This document shows, piece after piece, positions 1-6,597 of a DNA stretch of 11,212 nucleotides. A model generated the notes under the pieces. That model worked only from the letters and a program-made list of their open reading frames with translations. It ran no database searches and was not told the origin of the DNA. Source of the stretch: Oscillospiraceae bacterium (GTDB taxonomy: Bacteria; Bacillota; Clostridia; Clostridiales; Clostridiaceae); NCBI GenBank assembly GCA_009785875.1, contig WQUF01000279.1:1-11212 (forward strand), in the 5' to 3' direction. A program made the position numbers and the translations under genes. Position 1 is the stretch's first letter; each line of letters starts with the position of its first letter.

Positions 1-1
1 T

Positions 2-1483
2 TCTACAATTTCAGCATCAGCTTTCATCTTGTTTTTAATTTCAGACTTAGCAAGTCATGATAAACGTTACATTTTTACTAAGGTAGCTGGTTTTGTTACT
101 ATTTCTATATTGTTAATATGGTTTTTGGCATCATTTCCATCATGGAAACTCTTTAATTCTTCAAAATACAGGAACATAATTTCCATTTCCAATAATGGGA
201 ATTTTGATCAAGATGTACCAAGAGTCCAGAGCTCGCAAGACATCCCTATTGTAGACATGGTTACAGCAAGACAGCTTGGTGACCGCACAATGGGATCCAT
301 GGAAAATTATTTGTCCCAATATGAAGTAGACGGTGAATATAATCTGATAACCTATAAAGGTACATACTATCGCATTTCGCCAATTTTGTATGGTGGATTT
401 TTCAAGTATCTTAACAGCAAAAGCAACGGCATTCCAGGTTATGTACTCGTGAACATCTACACCCAGGAAGCTACACTTATTACATTGGATAAACCAATGA
501 GGTATTCACCATCTGCATACTTTGGTAATTTGCTTAAGAGGCATCTTAGGCAGAAGTATTCTTCTTATATCTTCGGTAAAGAGCAATTTGAGATCGATGA
601 TGAAGGAACACCATTCTACATTGTACCAGTTGAAAAGCCAACTGCAGGATTGTTCGGAGCACATGTTGTTGATAAGGTTATCTTAGTAAATGCAGTAACA
701 GGTGATATGGAGGAGAAATCTGTTCAAGATGTTCCCACTTGGGTGGATCATGTGTTTTCGGTGAGCTATCTTATGGACAGAGTTGATTGGTATTATGGAT
801 ATACTAACGGCTTTTGGAATTCTGTATTCACCAAAAAAGATGTGCGTAAAACAAGCTACAGCTTCGACGAGTCGCAGTATTACTTTATAGCAAAGAAGGA
901 TGGAGTCTACCTCTATACAGGGATCACATCTGCTGGAAAAGATGAATCAAATATTGGTTTTATCCTCGCAAATGTGAGAACCGGACAGATTACGTATTAT
1001 TCCGGTCCTGGTGCAGAAGAGTCCTCAGCTCAAGCGTCAGCTGAAGGTGTGGTTCAGCAGTTCGGCTATAAGGCTGGACCTGTAATGATCGTTAACATTG
1101 ATGGGGTTGAAACCTATTTTATGACGCTGAAGGATAACCAACAATTAGTAAAAAAGGTTGCCTTGGTTAATAAAAAGAATTATACAATAGCGGTGGTGGA
1201 AGATACCATTACTCAGGCGGTCAATTCATATCGTGCTAAGTTTTCAGGCCAAGCTGATGTAGAACTTACCAATAAAGAAGGTATGATTTCAGAATTGTAC
1301 ACCGCAATCAAAGGTGGCGACACGTATTTTTATTTCAAAATACAAGGTGATAAAGTGTTATACGTATCTTCAATTTTAAACAATGACCATCAGGTGGCAA
1401 TGAAGATCGGCGATACAATTTCTATGGAGTACGTTTTAGTAAATGACGACACCGCAATCGTAAATAGCATTTCAATTAAATGA
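2..1483 (+). CDS. membrane-anchored conserved protein of unknown function (5'-partial)
   Basis: The frame is open through the left edge, so the true start lies upstream. A TTG at 29 is only the first possible start codon in the window and has no ribosome binding site. Counting from that TTG, a hydrophobic segment at about residues 20-37 is a membrane helix, and the residues read from position 2 look like part of an earlier helix. The rest is soluble and probably extracytoplasmic. Four segments share a pattern of hydrophobic strand, L-V/A-N, and usually T-G or similar: residues about 137-151, 215-230, 308-323 and 375-390. They resemble the 'LVDxxTGE' strands of PepSY-type domains. The last 75 residues look like a small beta-rich domain. 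I recall uncharacterised Bacillota proteins with closely similar central motifs (YSPSAYFG, EIDDEG, NGFWNS, DESNIGFIL, AEGxVQQFGYKA), sometimes labelled cell-shape proteins without proof. I assign no function. The gene converges on the S66 peptidase gene. Confidence 0.85.
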   Translation, partial: STISASAFILFLISDLASHDKRYIFTKVAGFVTISILLIWFLASFPSWKLFNSSKYRNIISISNNGNFDQDVPRVQSSQDIPIVDMVTARQLGDRTMGSMENYLSQYEVDGEYNLITYKGTYYRISPILYGGFFKYLNSKSNGIPGYVLVNIYTQEATLITLDKPMRYSPSAYFGNLLKRHLRQKYSSYIFGKEQFEIDDEGTPFYIVPVEKPTAGLFGAHVVDKVILVNAVTGDMEEKSVQDVPTWVDHVFSVSYLMDRVDWYYGYTNGFWNSVFTKKDVRKTSYSFDESQYYFIAKKDGVYLYTGITSAGKDESNIGFILANVRTGQITYYSGPGAEESSAQASAEGVVQQFGYKAGPVMIVNIDGVETYFMTLKDNQQLVKKVALVNKKNYTIAVVEDTITQAVNSYRAKFSGQADVELTNKEGMISELYTAIKGGDTYFYFKIQGDKVLYVSSILNNDHQVAMKIGDTISMEYVLVNDDTAIVNSISIK

Positions 1484-1491
1484 TAATGTTT

Positions 1492-1533
1492 ATAATGGCT
1501 GTTTATACGCTGAAGCGTATAAACAGCCATTAT
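1492..1533. terminator. perfect 19-bp hairpin between convergent genes
   Basis: The arms 1492-1510 and 1515-1533 are perfectly complementary around the loop TGAA. The hairpin begins 8 nt after the stop of the plus-strand gene and lies 39 nt beyond the stop of the minus-strand S66 peptidase gene, so it can serve as a shared bidirectional terminator. Neither side has a real T-run, so termination may be weak or factor-assisted. The stem could also act as a 3'-end stabiliser. Confidence 0.6.
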
Positions 1534-1553
1534 TGATATAATAAACCTAAATA

Positions 1554-1578
1554 GTGTCAACTATATTTGAATCACGCC
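1554..1578 (-). repeat. left copy of a 25-bp inverted repeat
   Basis: This 25-bp sequence matches the reverse complement of 10933-10957 at 24 of 25 positions. The mismatch is at 1564. The similarity ends sharply on both sides. On the minus strand the repeat reads GGCGTGATT...AGTTGACAC and contains the last codon (GCG) and TGA stop of the S66 peptidase gene, so the gene's 3' end is made of repeat sequence. It carries a perfect -35-like TTGACA pointing away from the gene. No target-site duplication is visible next to the two copies. Confidence 0.85.
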
Positions 1579-2555
1579 ATTCTCTTCTCAATTTTCAAAC
1601 TAGCCTCTTTACTATGAGCATTAATGAAAACTTTTCCTCCAATCGGCACCGTGAGAATAGGACTTACATGCCCAAAATTAACATTGCAAATAACAGGCAA
1701 TGCATCTAATTCTTTCTTAGAATCTATGATCTTCCTCATTATATCCATGTTAATAGCAGACTTATTCTGAAACCTGCCAATTACAATCCCCTTTACCTGA
1801 TCAAAACCAGGAAGATGAATTATAGACTGAAGATTCCTATCCCATTCCACATAGTTGGTCAAATAGTCATCCTCTAAAAACAAAACAGAATCCTTTAAGC
1901 CTGGAAAAAACTCTGTCCCCTGAAGCAAATTCAAAGTGCATAAATTCCCACCTATAATAGTCCCTTCGCATTCCCCTTCATGTATAACAGTATACCCATC
2001 ATTATCGATAAAATGCCTATAATCTTGATTCAAATACCATTCATCGTCGCTCCAAGTTTCAGAAGGAAGTATTTCAAATTCTTCTTCATTCATGAGGCAT
2101 TTTTTAAAATACTCTATTGTATATTCATTTCCCTTCTCCATTCCAAACGTCGAAAAGTGAGGACCATAATAAGTCACAAGACCAGTCTTAGCATAAATCG
2201 CATTAGAAAGAGCTGTAATATCAGAATAACCACATAATACTTTAGGATTATCCCTTATGCTACCATAATCAATATATTTTAAGAGCTGATTTGAATTAAA
2301 ACCACCGATTACAGTCAAAATTCCCTTAACATTACCATCACAAAAAGCATCGTGCAAATCATAAATCCTAGACTCTATAGATGAAGAAAAGAATTCATCG
2401 CAAGTCTTAACATGTTTTCCAAAAGTAACTTTAAACCCCATATCATTTAAAACTTTTGTAGCATATTCAATTTGATGTTTAGATAAAATACCCAAACTCC
2501 TCGCAGGAGCTATAACTCTAATTTCATCGCCTTTTTTTAATTTATCTGGAAACAT
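1572..2555 (-). CDS. S66 family peptidase (MccF-like / LD-carboxypeptidase)
   Basis: This is a 327-residue cytoplasmic serine peptidase of MEROPS family S66. The family includes LdcA, which removes the terminal D-Ala from murein tetrapeptides during cell-wall recycling, and MccF, which cleaves the amide bond of microcin C and gives immunity. The expected catalytic triad is visible: Ser111 in GYSD, Glu228 in FLEDDY and His296 in NFGHVSP. IGGN (201-204), W168 and W173, and the region of about 165-200 ahead of IGGN fit the MccF-like branch better than classical LdcA of about 304 residues. The ATG start is preceded by AAAGGAGG, which overlaps the asnS stop codon. The gap to asnS is 11 nt, so the two genes are co-transcribed under the T-box. 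The last codon and stop lie in the 25-bp repeat. The family is clear. The choice between LD-carboxypeptidase and MccF-type substrate is not settled by sequence. Confidence 0.92.
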   Translation of the reverse strand: MFPDKLKKGDEIRVIAPARSLGILSKHQIEYATKVLNDMGFKVTFGKHVKTCDEFFSSSIESRIYDLHDAFCDGNVKGILTVIGGFNSNQLLKYIDYGSIRDNPKVLCGYSDITALSNAIYAKTGLVTYYGPHFSTFGMEKGNEYTIEYFKKCLMNEEEFEILPSETWSDDEWYLNQDYRHFIDNDGYTVIHEGECEGTIIGGNLCTLNLLQGTEFFPGLKDSVLFLEDDYLTNYVEWDRNLQSIIHLPGFDQVKGIVIGRFQNKSAINMDIMRKIIDSKKELDALPVICNVNFGHVSPILTVPIGGKVFINAHSKEASLKIEKRMA

Positions 2556-2566
2556 ATAATCCTCCT

Positions 2567-3949
2567 TTAAAATTCTAAATTTCCTGTAGTCCTTGGAAAT
2601 GGTATTACATCTCTAATATTAGCCATACCTGTTAAATACATCAGCATCCTTTCAAAACCTAACCCATAGCCAGCATGCTTTGTACCGCCATATTTTCTGA
2701 GCTCAAGATACCACCAGTAATTCTCTTCATTCATATGAAGTTCGCTGATTCTTTTCTTGAGCACATCATAACGCTCTTCCCTTTGAGAACCACCGATGAT
2801 CTCTCCCACAGAAGGCACAAGTAGATCCATCGCAGCCACTGTTTTGCCATCATCATTTAATCTCATATAAAAAGCTTTAATATCTTTTGGATAGTCTACC
2901 ACAAATACAGGTCTTTTAAACACCTCTCCAGCTATATACTTTTCATGCTCTGTTTGGATATCCATTCCCCACCAAACAGGATACTCAAATTCCTTATGAG
3001 ATTCTTTTAAAATATCGATAGCTTCAGTGTAAGTTATCCTTCCAAAATCAGAATTAACCACATTATCCAGCTTTTCCATCAATCCCTTATCTATCATCTT
3101 ATTTAAAAACTCCATCTCTTCAGGAGCATTTTCTCTAACATAATTTATTATATATTTAACCATATCCTCTGCTAGATCCATATTATCAGATAAATCAGCA
3201 AAAGCAATTTCCGGTTCAATCATCCAAAATTCTGCAGCATGTCTAAAAGTGTTTGAGTTTTCTGCTCTAAAAGTTGGTCCAAAAGTGTAAGTCTTTTTGA
3301 ATGCTAAAGCATAACATTCAGCATGTAGTTGTCCTGTAACAGTTAAATTAGACTCTTTACCAAAAAAATCCTTTGAAGTATCCACGTTTCCATCTTTATC
3401 CTTAGGAACATCTTTTAAATCCAAAGTAGTAACTCTAAACATCTCTCCAGCACCCTCTGCATCTGTCCCGGTTATTATGGGTGCATGAAGATAAACAAAT
3501 CCTCTCTCATTAAAGAATTTATGAATTGCAAAAGCTGCAAGAGATCTCACTCTAAATACTGCAGAAAATGTATTGCTCCTCGGTCTTAAATGTGCAATTG
3601 TCCTTAAATATTCAAAAGAATGCCTCTTTTTTTGCAATGGATAATCTAAGTCAGATGTACCTTCAACGGTTATTTCCTTTGCTTTAATTTCAAAAGGTTG
3701 CTTTGCTTCAGGAGTCAATATGAGCATTCCACTAACAGATATGGAAGTGCATATTGGAAGCTTTGTAACATCTTTAAAATTGCTAAGTGATTCTTCAAAT
3801 ACAATCTGAGCATTCTTAAAAAAACTTCCGTCATTGATCTCAATAAATCCAAAAGTTTTTGAATCTCTTAGAGTCCTGATCCAACCTTTGATTAAGACTT
3901 CTTGATCTTTGTAGTCTTCATAGTTCTTAAACAGTTCTTTGATTTCCAT
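2567..3949 (-). CDS. asnS: asparagine--tRNA ligase (AsnRS)
   Basis: This is a class IIb aminoacyl-tRNA synthetase that charges tRNA-Asn with asparagine in the cytoplasm. The full length of 460 residues is normal for bacterial AsnRS. The N-terminal OB-fold anticodon-binding domain spans about residues 17-97. The catalytic core follows. Motif 2 has the ATP-binding FRAE at 227-230 followed by an EFWMIEPE segment, motif 3 is GLGFERMLMYLTG at 429-441, and the C-terminus FPRTTGNLEF is typical of AsnRS rather than AspRS. The ATG start has GGAGGT a few bases upstream. Expression is governed by a T-box leader at 3975-4265, so the operon responds to uncharged tRNA-Asn. It is the first gene of a two-gene operon with the downstream S66 peptidase gene. 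Confidence 0.98.
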   Translation of the reverse strand: MEIKELFKNYEDYKDQEVLIKGWIRTLRDSKTFGFIEINDGSFFKNAQIVFEESLSNFKDVTKLPICTSISVSGMLILTPEAKQPFEIKAKEITVEGTSDLDYPLQKKRHSFEYLRTIAHLRPRSNTFSAVFRVRSLAAFAIHKFFNERGFVYLHAPIITGTDAEGAGEMFRVTTLDLKDVPKDKDGNVDTSKDFFGKESNLTVTGQLHAECYALAFKKTYTFGPTFRAENSNTFRHAAEFWMIEPEIAFADLSDNMDLAEDMVKYIINYVRENAPEEMEFLNKMIDKGLMEKLDNVVNSDFGRITYTEAIDILKESHKEFEYPVWWGMDIQTEHEKYIAGEVFKRPVFVVDYPKDIKAFYMRLNDDGKTVAAMDLLVPSVGEIIGGSQREERYDVLKKRISELHMNEENYWWYLELRKYGGTKHAGYGLGFERMLMYLTGMANIRDVIPFPRTTGNLEF

Positions 3950-3974
3950 AATTATACCTCCAATTTTTAAATAT

Positions 3975-4009
3975 AAAAAAGCCCTACATCCGTAAGGGAC
4001 GAAAGGCTT
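3975..4009 (-). terminator. T-box attenuator terminator
   Basis: On the minus strand the arms AAGCCTTTCGTCC (4009-3997) and GGATGTAGGGCTT (3991-3979) pair over 13 positions with one U-U mismatch and two wobbles. A run of T follows at once (3975-3980). Its 5' arm follows the T-box sequence directly, the usual layout for the competing terminator and antiterminator. Confidence 0.93.
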
Positions 4010-4265
4010 AAGGTTTCCGCGGTACCACCCATTTTGTTTTGATTCACATCAAGTTTATCCCACAAATTTGAGAAGACCATTAAAATCAAAACCACTTTTC
4101 TCCTTAAGGCGGAAAACCATAAAACCTACTTTATCTTATAAAAATTTTCGGCAATATAGCTCAGGGGCGTTTTTCATTAGTGTCCGTTTACCAGGCTTTC
4201 ACCAATCCCAGCTCTCTTTAAAACAAAGACAGAAATTACTCTTCCCATCATAGCCTTTATATAAT
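3975..4265 (-). promoter_or_regulatory. T-box leader of asnS (tRNA-Asn sensing)
   Basis: The minus strand carries the canonical T-box at 4011-4030 (GGGTGGTACCGCGGAAACCT), which binds the tRNA acceptor end and forms the antiterminator. Upstream, Stem I features are recognisable on the minus strand: AGAGTAA (AGUA of the S-turn, about 4235), AAAGAGAGCTGG, and GGTGAAAGCC near 4200 (the distal recognition loop). The 3' side then has GAAAAACGCCCCTGAGCT. An AAC codon at 4169-4171 is the likely Asn specifier, just after the GAA expected opposite AGUA. Low levels of charged tRNA-Asn should allow read-through into asnS and the peptidase gene. The leader type is certain. The specifier frame is inferred partly from the downstream gene. 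Confidence 0.95.
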
Positions 4266-4271
4266 AAAAAT

Positions 4272-4299
4272 ATCTTATCACGAAAAAAAAATTTGTCAA
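4272..4299 (-). promoter_or_regulatory. promoter of the asnS operon
   Basis: On the minus strand a perfect -35 TTGACA (4299-4294) is followed after 16 nt by TAAGAT (4277-4272) as a -10 box. The T-box leader begins just downstream. The spacer contains a T-run of nine. The -35 is strong and the -10 is moderate (4 of 6). Confidence 0.7.
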
Positions 4300-4354
4300 G
4301 AGATTTTGGTTCTCATTTTTTAGAAATCGCTCCTTTTAAACCACAATTAATTTA

Positions 4355-4368
4355 TAAATACGTTTTCA
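4355..4368. promoter_or_regulatory. probable cre site (CcpA operator) for agaBCD
   Basis: On the minus strand the sequence is TGAAAACGTATTTA. It fits the Gram-positive catabolite-responsive element TGWAARCGYWWWCW at 13 of 14 positions. It ends 4 nt before the -35 box of the PTS promoter. A CcpA-controlled sugar PTS is biologically sensible. One match to a degenerate motif is not proof. Confidence 0.5.
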
Positions 4369-4372
4369 AATG

Positions 4373-4401
4373 GTGACATATCATCATGAATATGTTATCA
4401 T
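4373..4401 (+). promoter_or_regulatory. promoter of agaBCD with an embedded dyad
   Basis: GTGACA (4373-4378, 5 of 6) and TATCAT (4396-4401, 5 of 6) are separated by exactly 17 nt, giving a leader of about 35 nt. The spacer region contains the inverted repeat ACATAT (4376-4381) / ATATGT (4390-4395), and ATCATGAA occurs twice, at 4383-4390 and 4397-4404. Either could bind a local repressor in addition to the upstream cre-like site. Confidence 0.65.
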
Positions 4402-4443
4402 GAACTTATACAGATATTTTAAATCATAAGAAGGGGGTAAAAC

Positions 4444-4914
4444 ATGGCTAAACCAAACATTTTATTGACAAGAATTGACAATAGACTTATTCATGGACAA
4501 GTTGGAGTAACCTGGGTTTCTACAATTGGTGCCAATCTTATCGTAGTAGTTGATGATGAGGTGGCTAATGAACCTCTTCAGCAAAAGCTTATGGAGGTGG
4601 TTGCAGAATCATCAAATGCTGGAGTTAGGTTTTTTACAATCCAGAAGACAATAAATGTAATTCGCAAAGCAGCATCGTCACAAAAGATTTTCATCGTATG
4701 CAGAACACCGGAAGTGGTGAAAAAGCTCATTGATGGAAACGTCCCCATAACAACTGTAAACGTTGGGAATATGCATTTTTCACAGGGTAAACGTCAAATA
4801 AGCAAGAAAGTTTACGTGGATGATAACGACTATGAAACACTAAAGTATATTAAATCTAAAGGTGTAGATGTTTATATTCAGGATATACCTGGAGATCCAA
4901 AAGAAAATATTTAA
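4444..4914 (+). CDS. agaB: PTS system galactosamine-type EIIB subunit (AgaB-like)
   Basis: This is a cytoplasmic EIIB of the mannose-fructose-sorbose PTS family, 156 residues. It takes phosphate from EIIA onto a histidine and passes it to the sugar entering through IIC/IID. The phospho-accepting residue should be His17 in RIDNRLIHGQVG. The sequence corresponds closely to what I recall of E. coli AgaB, including STIGANL, VNVGNMHFS and the IQDIPGDPKE tail, rather than to AgaV or ManX-type IIB. This suggests galactosamine or N-acetylgalactosamine. The start follows AAGAAGGGGG with good spacing. It is the first gene of agaBCD, 24 nt from agaC. No EIIA gene is present in the window, so phosphate must come from a IIA encoded elsewhere. 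Confidence 0.93.
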   Translation: MAKPNILLTRIDNRLIHGQVGVTWVSTIGANLIVVVDDEVANEPLQQKLMEVVAESSNAGVRFFTIQKTINVIRKAASSQKIFIVCRTPEVVKKLIDGNVPITTVNVGNMHFSQGKRQISKKVYVDDNDYETLKYIKSKGVDVYIQDIPGDPKENI

Positions 4915-4938
4915 TTAATTTTTAAGGAGGTCTACTTT

Positions 4939-5739
4939 ATGAGTGTTACACTGATTCAAGGCATTTTGATTTCAATTTTCGCACTTATAGCTGGTATCGA
5001 TTTTTGGCTAGAAGCATTTTTTATTTTCAGACCTATCATTGTCTGTACGATAACTGGTATTATCCTGGGAGATTGGCGTTTAGGCCTTGTTGCAGGAGCT
5101 CTTACAGAACTTGCCTTTGCTGGACTTACACCTGCTGGAGGAACTCAACCTCCAAATCCAATTCTGGCTGGTGTAATGACAACTGTCCTTGCACACACTA
5201 CTGGCAGTGACCCCACTACTTCAATAGGACTAGCATTACCTTTCAGCTTTTTAATGCAATACATTATTTTATTCTGTTATTCAAGTTTTTCATTCTTTAT
5301 GGCAAGAGCTGATAAAGCTGCTGAAGAGGCCGATACTGAGACCATTGTGAAGTTAAACATAATGCTTACTGCAATTATCGCTGCCCTTTATGCCATTGTT
5401 GTATTCCTTTGTGCATATGTAGCACAAGGTCCTATGCAGACTTTTGTAAATAACATGCCTGCCTGGTTAAAACATGGCTTTGAAATCGCAGGAGGAATAC
5501 TCCCAGCTGTAGGTTTTGGAATGCTTTTAAGGGTTATGCTAAAAGCTCAATATATACCTTACTTGATAGTAGGATTTTTGATGGCAGTCTATTTACCAAT
5601 AAGCAATTTACTTCCAATTGCTCTAATAGGTACAGCGTTTGCTGTTTATGAGTACTTTATCTCTAAAAATAAACAACAAACAGCAGTAGCAAGTACAAAT
5701 AATGGGGGGGGAGATGACGATGATGGCGAAGGAATCTAA
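4939..5739 (+). CDS. agaC: PTS system galactosamine-type EIIC subunit (AgaC-like)
   Basis: This is an integral membrane EIIC of the mannose-type PTS, 266 residues, with several hydrophobic helices. With IID it forms the sugar channel. The family hallmark GLVAGALTELAFAGLTPAGG lies at residues 49-68, followed by TQPPNP (69-74). GIDFWLEAFFIFRPIIV near residue 19 and HGFEIAGGILPAVGFG in the second half follow E. coli AgaC as I recall it. AAGGAGGT precedes the ATG. The short C-terminal tail GGGDDDDGEGI is glycine- and aspartate-rich. It is encoded over a run of eight G (5704-5711) that also serves as the Shine-Dalgarno sequence for agaD, so the two genes overlap. Confidence 0.95.
   Translation: MSVTLIQGILISIFALIAGIDFWLEAFFIFRPIIVCTITGIILGDWRLGLVAGALTELAFAGLTPAGGTQPPNPILAGVMTTVLAHTTGSDPTTSIGLALPFSFLMQYIILFCYSSFSFFMARADKAAEEADTETIVKLNIMLTAIIAALYAIVVFLCAYVAQGPMQTFVNNMPAWLKHGFEIAGGILPAVGFGMLLRVMLKAQYIPYLIVGFLMAVYLPISNLLPIALIGTAFAVYEYFISKNKQQTAVASTNNGGGDDDDGEGI
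5704..5713 (+). promoter_or_regulatory. G-tract ribosome binding site of agaD inside agaC
   Basis: Eight consecutive G followed by AG lie within the last codons of agaC, and GGAG (5710-5713) is 6 nt from the ATG at 5720. This placement favours ATG 5720 or 5723 as the agaD start over ATG 5702 (upstream of the tract) or 5714 (touching it). Losing one G would put agaC in frame with agaD. Confidence 0.65.
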
Positions 5740-6550
5740 TATTACAACTAAAAATGACGAACCTGCAAAAATGTTCACAAATAAAGATATTACTATGCTT
5801 GCAATTCGTTCTATGTTCTTACAAGCAAGCTTTAACTATGAAAGGATGCAGTCAGGAGGATTCTTAGTAGCTCAATTACCATATTTAAAGAGAATATATA
5901 AAGATGATAAAGAAGGTCTTTCAAATGCAATGAGGGATGACCTTGAATTCATCAATACTCATCCAAATCTCGTTGGTTTCTTGATGGGATTAATCATTTC
6001 ATTAGAAGAAAATAAAGAAGATAGAAGCTTGATTAAAGGTCTTAAAGTTGCGTTATTCGGACCACTTGCCGGTATTGGGGATGCTATATTCTGGTTTACA
6101 ATATTGCCTATCGCTGCAGGTCTTTGCGCATCTTTTGCACAACAAGAGAATCCATTAGGTCCAATATTGTTTTTCTTGATATACCTAACCATATGGATCC
6201 TTAGGATTGTTTGGACTCACATGGGTTATAACATGGGTACAAAAGCCATCGATTTAATTAAGACAAGCTCCCAAACTATATCAAAGGCAGCTACAATTTT
6301 AGGAGTTACTGTTATCGGTGGATTGATCGCAACTTATATCAACATTCAAGTTGCTCTGCAAATTGTAGTAAATGATCAAAAGACTGTATCAATTCAAACA
6401 GACTTTTTAGACAAGATATTTCCAAAGATTTTACCACTCGGTTACACTTTCCTTATATACTATCTCTTAAGGAAAAAAGTCAGCCCAGTTTTGCTAATAT
6501 TTGTTACATTTATCTTGGCAATTATTTGCTCTTTCTTTGGTATATTATAA
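5720..6550 (+). CDS. agaD: PTS system galactosamine-type EIID subunit (AgaD-like)
   Basis: This is the IID membrane subunit specific to the mannose-type PTS, paired with IIC in the translocation complex. Diagnostic segments are LQASFNYERMQSGGF, INTHPNLVGFLMG, LKVALFGPLAGIGDAIFWFTILPI, and the C-terminal hydrophobic helices ending FFGIL. All match the E. coli AgaD pattern as I recall it. In-frame ATGs occur at 5702, 5714, 5720 and 5723. I chose 5720 because of the GGAG spacing, which gives 276 residues. The N-terminal 20 or so residues before NKDIT are longer than in AgaD. The gene overlaps the end of agaC by about 20 nt, so translation is probably coupled. A hairpin follows the stop. Confidence 0.94.
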   Translation: MMAKESNITTKNDEPAKMFTNKDITMLAIRSMFLQASFNYERMQSGGFLVAQLPYLKRIYKDDKEGLSNAMRDDLEFINTHPNLVGFLMGLIISLEENKEDRSLIKGLKVALFGPLAGIGDAIFWFTILPIAAGLCASFAQQENPLGPILFFLIYLTIWILRIVWTHMGYNMGTKAIDLIKTSSQTISKAATILGVTVIGGLIATYINIQVALQIVVNDQKTVSIQTDFLDKIFPKILPLGYTFLIYYLLRKKVSPVLLIFVTFILAIICSFFGIL

Positions 6551-6558
6551 TACTTTAA

Positions 6559-6595
6559 AAATCAGACCCACTACTACAAGTAATGGGTCTGATTT
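6559..6595. terminator. bidirectional hairpin between agaD and the aldolase gene
   Basis: The arms AAATCAGACCCA (6559-6570) and TGGGTCTGATTT (6584-6595) are perfectly complementary around a 13-nt loop. The hairpin starts 8 nt after the agaD stop and lies 2 nt beyond the stop of the convergent aldolase gene, so it can terminate both. The A/T-rich arm ends supply only short U-runs. Confidence 0.75.
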
Positions 6596-6597
6596 AC

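Noticed and set aside
1980..2237. 85-codon plus-strand frame
   Set aside because: It is antisense to the S66 peptidase core, with no ribosome binding site.
4068..4253. 61-codon plus-strand open frame
   Set aside because: It is antisense to the T-box leader, and no ribosome binding site precedes it. The RNA structure explains the sequence conservation.
4301..4443. Sigma-54 promoter for the mannose-type PTS operon
   Set aside because: No TGGCAC-N5-TTGCW element was seen, and a good sigma-A promoter with 17-nt spacing is present.
5004..6192. Small frames at 5004-5210 (plus) and 5959-6192 (minus)
   Set aside because: They are out-of-frame or antisense readings of agaC and agaD, whose protein families are certain.
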